A stretch of 64,000 nt of DNA from Pelodera strongyloides (Eukaryota; Nematoda; Chromadorea; Rhabditida; Rhabditidae): NCBI GenBank assembly GCA_036852015.1, contig JAANDG010000575.1:29399-93398 (forward strand). Reading direction: 5' to 3'. Under the pieces are notes generated by a model. That model was not told where the DNA came from. It saw nothing but the letters and a program-made list of their open reading frames with translations, and made no database searches. Of this stretch, positions 39,901-48,400 are shown piece by piece; the stretch's first letter is position 1, and the number at the start of each line of letters is the position of its first letter. A program made the translations under genes and the position numbers.

Positions 39901-40440
39901 AGTTGTATTTCTTTTCCAAGTCAATTCTTACGACTAGTCATGAAGTTTATTACAGACCAGTTGATCTGTTCGCCTTTAAAGGAAATTATTTTTAAACGTC
40001 CTACTTTAGGTCACATCAGTGGGACACTGTGCGCAAGAATGCTACAAGAGGCGTTGCTCGATGGCCCAATATGACTCAACACTACAAACGGTAAGTAATG
40101 TCAATTATCTTTTTCAATTATTTAAATAAATAAATAACCTTGTCTCCTACCCATGCCCACGCGGGACTTCCAAATTAATATTTCATAAAAAAAAACTTGT
40201 AGATCTCGAGAACATGTATTCACAATGTAACCTTTCATTATGCGAACTGACAGAAACTTAGCTATAGCTATATCTTAGCTAAGCTTCTGAACCTATGCAT
40301 ATATATTTGTTATAACTCATTCTATTTAGTGTTCTCTATCGATGGCCCCGCGAGAATCTATGCACTGTTCGCAAGAAGTTGCCGTCTTAACCGGCGGTGT
40401 TCTACCAGTTACACTAGAATGTGTACACTGCGAAGAGTAA
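11592..40440 (+). CDS. Giant secreted PAN/Apple-domain protein, proteoglycan/mucin-like
   Basis: About 47 exons join in phase into one frame ending TAA at 40,438-40,440, roughly 4,800 residues without the missing start. Exons: 11592-11686, 11969-12060, 12799-12905, 14119-14241, 14631-14690, 16185-16418, 16687-17287, 17621-17665, 17754-17828?, 17895-17936, 18228-18358, 18682-18856, 20025-20156, 21491-21569, 21854-22029, 22245-22352, 22516-22761, 22860-22940, 23052-23170, 23265-23409, 23498-23707, 23880-23963, 24083-24201, 24295-24439, 24538-24747, 24918-25001, 25122-25240, 25335-25479, 25583-25792, 25939-26022, 26229-26347, 26442-26586, 26764-27144, 27277-27395, 27658-27799, 27936-27995, 28115-35872, 36214-36477, 36725-36805, 37085-37288, 37701-37973, 38449-38541, 38780-38910, 39067-39229, 39785-39852, 40010-40090, 40330-40440. 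Eleven PAN/Apple-like modules alternate with Thr/Glu/Ser-rich linkers. PAN modules bind protein or carbohydrate outside cells. No membrane anchor was seen. The signal exon is unseen, and the donor of exon 9 is uncertain. Confidence 0.85.
12561..12740. mobile_element. TTAA MITE, family 3, in a PAN-gene intron
   Basis: It runs from TTAAAGC to a reversed ATATCGCTTTA end. Inner inverted repeats are built on TTTTTGAAACGGAT and ATCCGTTTCAAAAA. No coding capacity. Confidence 0.65.
14119..17936 (+). other. Thr/Glu/Ser-rich linker between PAN 1 and 2
   Basis: Seven exons, mostly starting and ending in phase 1, encode low-complexity Thr, Ser and Glu with occasional Pro. The exon at 16,687-17,287 alone gives 200 residues, suited to dense O-glycosylation. 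The donor of the 17,754 exon is uncertain: GTACGC at 17,810 breaks phase, while GTATAA at 17,829 keeps it. Confidence 0.7.
18228..18856 (+). other. PAN module 2 (two exons)
   Basis: The first exon carries ECDGDVRFIG and CAETCFKYKCG. The second continues in phase 0 with FAFFNPESKECQF, SPCEDL and a terminal MTCVTC. The two-exon split just after the paired-Cys helix recurs in modules 4-8. Confidence 0.8.
18920..19499. mobile_element. 580-bp Mutator-like non-autonomous element with minisatellite TIRs
   Basis: It is flanked by a perfect 9-bp direct repeat, TTTAAAAGG (18,911-18,919 and 19,500-19,508). Ends are inverted copies of GGCTTATTGGATAATACACC, and each roughly 120-130-bp inverted repeat is filled with about ten TGGACACC(C)TT units. 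A 9-bp target duplication with long TIRs is typical of Mutator-like elements. No transposase is present. It sits in the intron between exons 12 and 13 of the PAN gene. Confidence 0.8.
20025..20156 (+). other. Linker exon between PAN 2 and 3
   Basis: It encodes a 44-residue Thr/Ser/Glu-rich segment (AGTEPIVNVSTAHS through SDDEKKG), joined in phase 1 at both sides. Confidence 0.65.
20546..20612 (+). other. Strong double hairpin
   Basis: GAAGAGCCC-TAC-GGGCTCTTC is a 9-bp perfect hairpin, and AATCGGCC-TTC-GGCCGATT is an 8-bp perfect hairpin just downstream. Flanking CCAGCCG and CGACTGG can nearly pair around the first. It looks like structured RNA of a mobile element, upstream of the tRNA-like unit. 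Confidence 0.55.
20804..20996 (+). mobile_element. tRNA-headed SINE-like element
   Basis: 20,804-20,887 is tRNA-like: TAGCTCAACCGGTAGAGC resembles a D arm with an A box, CTGTGAA would give a GTG (His-type) anticodon loop, and GGTTCGAATC is a B box. The anticodon stem and acceptor pairing are imperfect, so it is not a normal tRNA. It continues into the same tail that ends the unit at 70-310 (identical 29 bases at 20,968-20,996). Confidence 0.55.
21491..22029 (+). other. PAN module 3 (two exons)
   Basis: Begins ACVIKFQVAEE. The second exon has KCAALCFRGGCTEAVYS, a KECRMGE turn, RCDAKG and a closing QCFRC. The intron falls earlier (before the paired Cys) than in modules 4-8. Confidence 0.8.
22245..22940 (+). 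other. Thr/Glu linker between PAN 3 and 4
   Basis: Three phase-1 exons encode Thr/Glu/Ala-rich low complexity with acidic Ser-Gly sites such as QVSGEEGA. The last exon ends with the motif SEDIEGTGR, which recurs before PAN 5, 6 and 7 in slightly changed form. Confidence 0.75.
23052..23409 (+). other. PAN module 4
   Basis: The eight-Cys pattern is clear: HCLIKFQ, ICATLCFQ, DGCTGALFN, KSCQLAY, RYCAPG, HCVSC. The exon boundary lies between CFQ and DGC, in phase 0. It is the founding unit of a tandem array with modules 5 and 6. Confidence 0.85.
24083..24439 (+). other. PAN module 5
   Basis: Near-identical to module 4 and almost identical to module 6, with introns alike. Preceded by the short exon at 23,880-23,963 and followed by a Thr/Glu linker exon at 24,538-24,747. 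Confidence 0.85.
25122..25479 (+). other. PAN module 6
   Basis: A tandem copy of module 5 at a 1,040-bp period; coding and intron sequence differ at only a few bases. The linker exon follows at 25,583-25,792. Confidence 0.85.
26229..26586 (+). other. PAN module 7
   Basis: Same eight-Cys pattern and splice position as modules 4-6 but more diverged (for example FEIKLIAETAEICATQCFQ and NPDEQSCQL). Its introns no longer align with theirs. Confidence 0.85.
26764..27144 (+). other. Thr/Glu linker exon between PAN 7 and 8
   Basis: About 127 residues, starting GNKKKPAEST like the linkers after modules 4-6, then Thr/Glu/Ala repeats with Ser-Gly sites (IESSGEEQ, SLGSGELL). Confidence 0.75.
27277..27799 (+). 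other. PAN module 8
   Basis: Pattern retained: GCIIRFQADP, ECAKFCYQ, DGCTGALFD, NECVLGY, PYCGKG, HCVSC. A short linker exon at 27,936-27,995 leads to the giant exon. Confidence 0.85.
28115..35872 (+). other. Giant 7.8-kb exon: Thr/Glu/Ala repeat with Ser-Gly sites
   Basis: One uninterrupted exon of 2,586 codons, phase 1 in and out, is almost wholly Ala, Glu, Thr, Ser and Val. A landmark motif (EPAVVKAEK.AN.AAESTT) appears twelve times, so the tract is a degenerate array of units about 330-800 bp long. About forty EASGEE or ESSGEE sites are spread along it. Ser-Gly flanked by acidic residues matches the consensus for xylosylation and chondroitin or heparan chains, and the Thr-rich parts suit O-GalNAc glycosylation. 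Long antisense and shifted frames here are repeat shadows. Confidence 0.9.
36214..37288 (+). other. Acidic Thr-rich linker exons between giant exon and PAN 9
   Basis: Three exons: one begins EGSGEEGHVETT (another Ser-Gly site) and ends in an acidic KKEDDEEEDDG run; the second is Lys/Thr rich; the third has a more ordinary composition (SDIIETLADGGLDVLFGRP) that could fold. Confidence 0.7.
37701..37973 (+). other. PAN module 9, single GC-rich exon
   Basis: The whole module lies in one exon: ECPVGGVEF, HCAHMCYSLGCAVAAF, PVCLMHF, EPCGSD, LTCLKC. Other modules are split by an intron after the paired Cys. Codons are strikingly C-ending (GCC, GTC, CGC), unlike the neighbours. Confidence 0.8.
38780..39229 (+). 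other. PAN module 10 (two exons)
   Basis: NCGGRLEFQTL, DCAKKCFET, then in phase 0 SNCTTAGFIPS, GVCLLTADEKFC and SCIRC. It follows a short linker exon at 38,449-38,541. Confidence 0.8.
39459..39709. mobile_element. TTAA MITE, family 1, shortened copy
   Basis: TTAA at both ends, with the same AGGAGGAGGCTCACGAGAAT terminus as the 8,235-8,654 element but a shorter middle. It lies in the intron between PAN 10 and PAN 11 exons. Confidence 0.8.
39785..40440 (+). other. PAN module 11 and C-terminus
   Basis: Three exons: ACTYNIKTV, then HCAQECYKRRCSMAQY, then CSLSMAPRESMHC and a final ECVHCEE before TAA. The protein ends right after the last C-x2-C, with no membrane span or GPI-type tail. Confidence 0.8.
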
Positions 40441-40654
40441 ACCAGGAATTATATAGTATAATTTTTAATTCTTACAATCCTTACAATGCTCCTTACAGTA
40501 ACTACGAGCATGGTATTCCATCCATATTATGTCGCTCAGGCTCGAGAAGTTTTCCCCACTTTGATGTTCATTTTTAAAGGGAATAGATACCCAGTTAATT
40601 ATTGTTTAATAGTCCTGTACTTGTAGCCTAGGTGTCTGTTCCCTTTAAAGGCAT

Positions 40655-40660
40655 AATAAA
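40655..40660 (+). terminator. Poly(A) signal of PAN gene
   Basis: AATAAA about 215 bases after the stop codon, the first canonical signal downstream. Confidence 0.45.
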
Positions 40661-42473
40661 AGTTATGTGGCTTCCATTGAAGTTTATTGATTTTTTCCCA
40701 AGCCCGAAGTCTGAAAGCCGAAAATCTATTTACCCTAAGCCACGTAACTGTATCACTCTATTAATTTCGTTTAATGTATTCTGCTTTACGCGGTGACCAG
40801 CTCAACGTTCATAAGTGCCTTATATATACGCTTTGATTCATTTACAAAGTTCAATTATTCCTTTGTTTGAGTAGACTACTATTTTCTAAACTTTTTATAG
40901 CACAATTATCTTGCACCACGACATCATTACAGGTTTCGAATTTGAAAAAAAGTTCTGATATTCTAATTAATATAGGCCTTAAATTACCAATTGTTATGCA
41001 TTACATATATGACATCAAATATTGCTGGTTTCCGTCAAAGAAAAATCATTCCCTATTAATCAAGTATAGCCCGCTAGTCTTTGTTTTTCGATGATTTTTT
41101 CTTTTTGTTTTAATTTTGGTCACAATTTTTTTCTGTATTTGTTCATTTAATAAATTGCCAAACTTCTCCCGAATTGACACGTACTGATGTACCATTGGTG
41201 ATTCCCAACAAATTCTAAATATATGCCTAAGCCTGAATATAAGCCTAACGATAAATCCAAGCCTAGACCCTGTTTTTTTTTGTTCAGAAAACAATCAATG
41301 GTATGTCTCCGTGAAGATCCGGTTTGGAGAATTACCTAGTGTAAATTCGGGTGGATGTCAGCAATTTTTTCCGTTAGCGATGGATCCGCGTCAGCGTTCC
41401 TGTCGGCGTTTTATGAACATTTGATTTTCTAGTAATTATAATGTCCCGGTGACTTTCATGTCGTCGATCTGCGTGTATAAACATTTCCGCTAATACTAAA
41501 TGTTGTTGTTTTATGAAACCATTGCATTTCTAACTTGAGCCTAGTGTTTGTTTTTTATAAATACTACAAGATCCATACACTACTTATTCATTTTATATGT
41601 CGAATGAAGAAAATATCATGTTTTAGCGCTAGTGTATCTGCTTTCTTCAAGCTTTTTCGTAAATTAATATTTGTTTTCTCATTTTGTGTTTAGTGACATT
41701 TCGCGATAAAGTTTTTTGTTCTATGTTATGTTATTATTTTACAATTGTAGCTATCAAACAAGCCAAAGCAAAAAATCGTGGTTTAGTTTTTAGATAATAC
41801 TATACATAAACAATGTTCGCAGTTATATGTCCGCTTCATCTCAAATTCACCCTAATATGTATACATATGTATCTGTGTTTTGACTAAAAAACCGAATATT
41901 ATACATGAAAGAGAGGACGAAACGGGTTGCCAAGCATTGTTATAGAGACAGACGGCGCAACGACATATACACATACACATACACACAAGATAGAAAAGCA
42001 GCTGGTGTCCCATCGGGAAATATATGCACTTCAGCATCAGTAGCTATTTTTTGTATTCGTTTTCGTGTTATGACAATGTTTACATTTTATTACCTTTTTT
42101 ATACTCTAGACTCTCCGACATCTAGTTTGGCGAATATTTTCGACACCATTGCTAAGCTATCATAAGATGAACCGGCCGGTTTTTGAAACAAATCGAGTAC
42201 ACCAGCATTCTTATGCAGCCTATGCAAATGAATATAAATTATATTAAAAATGGAGCTAAATTTATATGTTGTTTAAATTTATATGTGAAGAAATATGTTG
42301 TCCACGATGCGCTTCAAAAACCGGCCTGTATTTTGCTTTGAATGAATTAAAAGAATGTTAATAATTCAGGAAAGATAGTTGTGCTTTTTTCTCGTCAGTT
42401 TATTTTCTTTTTATTATGTTAAAATATTTATGCGCCTTTCGGTAAATTCTCTTTATTGATTAATGATTAGAGA
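40661..42473. other. Intergenic region between PAN gene and CEP104
   Basis: AT-rich with no supported gene. It holds a degenerate TTAGGC/GCCTAA tract at about 41,222-41,270 and a family-3 MITE near the right side. The CEP104 promoter must be here, but no clear TATA box is seen. Confidence 0.6.
42170..42347. mobile_element. MITE, family 3, upstream of CEP104
   Basis: Inverted ends ACCGGCCGGTTTTTGAAAC and GCTTCAAAAACCGGCC, about 130 bp before the CEP104 ATG. The outer ends are eroded. Confidence 0.65.
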
Positions 42474-45400
42474 ATGGCACAAGAACTCGACTTCCGTGTG
42501 ATAAAACTGAACGAAAAAACGGATTATGAAGACATTGACCGACAACTGTTGGTCACAGAAACGTGGATATCGGACGAGTTTGTTTCTGTTATTACCTAAA
42601 GTGTGGCGCCCAAGCGGCGTGATTATCCATGTTCGCCGCTTCTGTTTCGCGCGCGTGTTTCATGCTAACTCGTTGCCACGTGATATAAGCACGCCCTTTT
42701 TTGCGCCGCTTGCGCGCCAACTCTCCCTCTGCTTTAGGTTTTTTTCCAGCAGAAGCAATTGCCGGTTGAAATGTGCTCTAACTTATTGTTAGTTTGCTGA
42801 ATGGAAAGGTATATAGTTTTAATTTGAGGCATACCCCAACTCTAGTTGTATTTTTAGGGATTGTGAATACCCACAAGAAATAATTATCGAAATGCGACGT
42901 CGTGCCAACGTCGAGAGGATGCAATTGCTTTGCCACAACACTTTCGTGCGTACGTTAGTCATTTATTGGTTGCCAAAGTAAAAATGTAGTATTTCTGAGA
43001 AAGTATATGTTTTGGAATACCCGTAATATTGTGGCAAAAGGATGATACTGCATCATTTTGTTTACTTCCTTGTAAGGAAGTGAAATTGAAATGCCTGACG
43101 CCATTGCCTATAAATACGCTAGATTTCCATTGTGTTATTATCAAATTACTACTTTCTTTTCATCATTTCATCGATACACACCCTGTGGTTTTATTTAATA
43201 ACTAAATAAAGTGCTTTCGATGGTGTTACACATTTCTCTTGCTTTCAGCCAGGAAAATAGAGATTCATACGAACAAATCTGAGTTCGACGACGACGATGG
43301 CCAAGGCAATTTTAAACAACTAGGGTGAGCCTTTGTACAGTTGCCTAAAATTATCCCAAGTATTACGACACCCTAAGCGATGGCGAGTAGATAAGCTAAT
43401 ACGTTTATTATCACGCTAATTATCTTACAATTATAAAGTGTCTGCAGCCAGTTTACTTAAATAAGTTGTTTTTAACATATGTAATTGTAAAGCGTTGTGC
43501 CAAGTCAGGCTAAAAATTACCCTTTTAGACACATTATGGGTCTTAATTTTCTTTAATTATCTTATTCAGCGATGTCGCCTTGAAAGAAAAGAAAAGTTCT
43601 GCGGCCAAGCATGAGTTAAAAACAATTTACATGGACGAGACGATGACTCGGATTAAAATAAAAATTCACGAAAATTTTCCGAACCGATCCACAAACCCAT
43701 ACAATCAAGTAAGTCGTTAAAATAAATAAAGGAATACAGCTAGGACTATCACCCAAGCAACGTAGACCGCGTTGGTGTGCGCCAATAGTGCGTGCACCCA
43801 ACGCTGAGGAAACTTGGCCGGTGCGCGGCCTACACTGGGCCCGAAAAAGGTGGGCCGCCCTCGTCTACACGAGACACATTGTTTTTAAATAAAATGACCA
43901 CGGCTCAGACTCTGAAAGACTAATGCGCTCGTAGAAAAAACGTTCGGGATTTGTTTCTTATTTAAAGGTTGGACTAATCCAACTCCGATTCTTTGGACTA
44001 TATGTGCCGGATGCAAGAGAAACTTCTTCGTTTCAAGATGTTGAAAATACAGAAGAGGTGGTAACTTATATCTCCTTTAAGATGGAAAACCATATTAAAA
44101 ATACAGTATTGCATGACCGAAATTGCACCAAATCCGCAAGAAAAACATTAATCTGTTGTGAATTTGTTTGGAATCAATTGTAATTCTCAGGCTCGTAGTT
44201 AGCAGTTAGCATCATAATCAATACACTTTTTTCAAAAATCAATAATTTAGGATTCTCAAACCCTACGCACGGCTTCACAACTCGTTGACAATCGATACAC
44301 TATGGAAATGGTTGAATTTGAGCGACTTTTGGAAAGAAATAAACAAAGAGCTCTGGTGGTAAGAAACACTTGATCCGTAAAAAATCTAGCACATCGCCAG
44401 AAGTGTGCCAAATTAGAGCGAGAATGGTGCTCAAATTAGAAGTTCCAGGATAAACTCAAATGAAGAAGGGCGTAGGCTCTTTGAGGATTGATTCTAATGT
44501 TGAAACCCGTTATAATCAACAAAATTAGGGCGAAAACTTCAAATTGGCCAAGCAAGCTCAAGGTGCCAGTCGCTTATTGAAGAAGGCCAAGAAAGAGATG
44601 GAAGAACTAGAAAGAGATAAGAATGAGGCTCTGGAGGTAGGGATATTGATAAATTATTAAATCAATAAGTCTTTAAAAAATCTAAAGATGCTCACATTTG
44701 ACGCAGTTTTGAGTATCTTTTCAGGTGAAAAAATAACAATAATTCAAGAAAAAATAGTTTGAAGTCTTACAAAGTTTTACAAAGTTGTGCAAAGAAAACC
44801 AGAAAAGAAGTTTTCGTTGAGCATACAGTTCCTTTTTAAAATGCTAACCGATAATTAGTATTTGCAATCTAGGAAGAAGATTTTCAACGTGCGCAAGACC
44901 TCAAGGACGAGATGAAAACGTTACGTGGAAATGTACTGGCGGCGATTGATCCCCGACTTTTGGAGGATGTTCCTGTATGCATTTTTTTTTGTTGAAATCA
45001 TTAGAAATTTTCTAGATTATTAAAACGATCTTGACACAAGGTGATGAAGTTGAGGAGACAGACAGTGGAGAATAAATAAAAGGAGCTTGCAAAAAAGGCA
45101 AATGCTGCCCTTTCCTGAACTTTCGCGGAGCGATCCCAAAGTTTAAAGTGAAATACCGGCCGGGTTTTGAAACGCACCGTGGGCAACTAAGGTCTTACCT
45201 ATTTATGGTAATTTGCTCGAATCTAGCTCGATTTTTTATTCTAATTTATGTTCATTTGCATAAGCTGCACAAGAATGCTGGCGTACGCGATTTGTTTCAA
45301 AACCCGGTCTGTGTTTCGCTTTAATATCTGTTATTCGTATTTGCAGAACGATCCCCATCACTCGGACGAGGTCCCTATTCATAAACCAACTTCGCTATTC

Positions 45401-48400
45401 GATGAAGAAAGCATTGAGCCATTGGCGACACCGAAACTTTTCGAACCACTAGGTGAGCGTATATGCATATTTTAAAAAGAAATTACATACATTAAAAAGA
45501 AATTGAAAAAAATTCCTTGTAAAAATGTTTGCTATATAACAGTGTTTATTATGAGCCGTTGCATTATCTACATCAGTTTGAGCGACGAATACACACTTTT
45601 TCACCACCGTGGATCAAGTTTACACGTAAAATACACATAAACATAAAACACGTAAAATAATGATGTTAAAGGCTCAGGTCCACTTTTAAAAAGTTTTCCC
45701 CAATTTTGTTTGCATATTATGCGAAGCGGTTTTCGCTGCCACGTTTGAGTAATCCGGGTTTTATCACAGCAAAATCGGGGAAATTTTTTTGACTAACTAC
45801 GTTTAGATCTATCACCAACCGATGTAAGAGAATCTGATGCGGATTTCATTGCAACTCCGCGCGACGACAGAGAAAGACTTACAGTGCGATCGCCGTTCAG
45901 AGGAGATACGCCACAACCGATGGGTGAGCAAACCCGCGCCGTAGATCTCATAGGAATAGAATCATCGACCGCTCTCCTAAATTTTGAGACTTTAATATCA
46001 TTAGGAGGATCATTAGGAGAACTCAAATTTGTTCAAAATTTCAAAATTCCGTCAAATCCATTATTAGGTAATATATAGAAATTTCACTGCTTTGTTTACG
46101 TATGTTTCTTTTTCTCTTTGAGGCCCTCATGTAAAATCACTCGCATTACAATATGCTACTGTTGACTTCTATATGCTACCTCTGCTAGAGTCAATTGGTA
46201 CATTGTTAAACATAAATGGTTATACATCATTTAGGCGACAAACCTCCGCTGGTGCATTCTCCATCGAAAGGACACAGACGTCCGTCAGTTACACAGAAAC
46301 CCCCTTCTCCACAAGTGTCTGCGCCTCGGTCTCCGGTACAACGAAGTTCTTCTAGAAATAATACGAGGTAAGCAACAGGTAAAGTAGGAAGAGAGAGAGA
46401 CAGAGACAGAGGGACAGAGAGACAGGGAGACATATTTCATCTCATTTCTAACGCAATTATGTATATGTACCAGAAGGTTACGCCGTAAAAAAGTATAAAA
46501 GACTTACCTTAGAATATGTAGCTATGTAGAGAAGGTGCGATAGGAAATATACGAATATTAGATAACCAGTCGGCTACCGCCGCCTGAGGCGTCTTTCCAA
46601 TATTCGCTGATGGTCGCTATGTTTCACTGGGCTCTATCTAAGTAGAGGCAACTCTTTCTCGCAAGAATAGTTTCCTGGGGAAAGAACTTAGTTTCTGTTG
46701 ACTATATTTCTCCTAAATTGTCTGCAACTTGCTCTACTCTAGGACGTCGAAAAAAATTGCCAAAGCCTAAAAGCAGCTTAATATCGCGTGGCTGATACGC
46801 CGCAATGTTTCTCTGGGCTATATAAGTTAGGAGGAAACATTTCTATCCAAAGAGTCTCCAGTCTTTCTTTTTCTTTTTGAAACCCATACCAATATTGAAC
46901 ACGGGTTAGAACTTAGTTTCTGTTGACTATATTCCTCCTAAATTGTCTGCAACTTGCTGGACTCTACAATATCGAACAAATTTCAAATCCTAAAAAAAAG
47001 GAATGTGCCTGGATGATACGTCGCAATGTTTCGCTGGGCTATATAAGTTAGAAGCAAACATTTGTCTGAAGGAAATGGTTTCACTTTTGTTATTTTCCTT
47101 TTGAAACCTACACCAATATCAAACACGGGGATATAACTTAGTTTCTGTTGACTATATTCCTCCTAAATAAGGACCGGCGCCACGGGGAACATCAAGTTGA
47201 GCACACATCGATGCCATTGACAGGGAATTATTATAATCGCGAATATGCTTCTTGAATTGCATGGAACAGGGATCTCGGCCTACTTGCCGCACAATCGCTC
47301 GAACGATACCCCGCAAGCATTCTGTATATGGCAGCCTTTGTAGCGTTCACTGGGCGTTCCGCAGTGGAGGTGCCCTGCAGTGGGTGTTCTTTGAACTCTA
47401 TCGCTCGGCATGTACTCCGCGCCCTTGGTGTACATGCAAACTTTTGTGTGGTGCTCATGTGAGCGCTCAACAATGGCGTTGCACAGCAAGGGGATGTTCC
47501 TTGAACATTATCGCTCGGCCGATACTCCGCTTCCTTGGAGTATAATGCAACCTTTTGTGTGGCATTCGTGTGAGCCATCCGCAATGGCGTTGGTGAGTAT
47601 ATGCAGTCTGCGAGTGCGTAGCTCAGGGCTGGATTCTCGTAGGTTGCTCAAGGTGAGGATAATCTCGCGTTGAAAGGCAATGGAAAATTTTTGTAAAATA
47701 AGAGTAAATAAAGCATTAGACAAAAAAACGTGATTTCAAGTTTTCAAAATTGGTCGTTCTTTGAGTTTTGTGCCGTGAGTGTTCTTTGAACCCTTTGTGC
47801 CGCAGAAACGCCCGAACGATACACCACACATATTCCACATATGCAGCCTTTTTTGGACGTTTGTGAGAGGGGGCGCTCGGGAAGTGAGATGGCTCAGTGC
47901 ACGGGAACGTGAACTACTGAACCAATCCTACAACCTGAGCGTAACGCACATCATCCAAACGTACACTCAAACAAACGCACAAACAAACAAACAAAGCTCC
48001 CAACTTTATATAATAAGATAGCTGTGGATTTGAATGGTTGCTCTGTACTGCCTATGTGTGTAGCGGTGTAGTGTATAGTGTATGACCTACGCGACGCTTA
48101 GTGTTAGCGGAGGCGTAATGCACAGGTGATATGCTGATATGTACTTTGTAGTCCATAGAGACACATAATGGTAAAGTTCACTTATTATGCAATTAGTTAA
48201 TATAGATCTGTTGAAATACAGAACCTAAGTTATAGAATTAAACCAAGCAATCATGGTTTTGATGTTACTGTCATATTTGAGGCATACAAAAGGATATCGA
48301 TACAGAGCCTTCTTAAAAGTGTTAGCTATGAGAGGTAAAGGGTATTAATTATACCGAAGTTTATGAATTAATCGGATTATTTTTTCTTTGAAGAATACTA

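Noticed and set aside
47231..47673. Cysteine-containing frames near 47.3-47.6 kb
   Set aside because: They overlap in several frames on both strands over a degenerate 105-bp tandem repeat.
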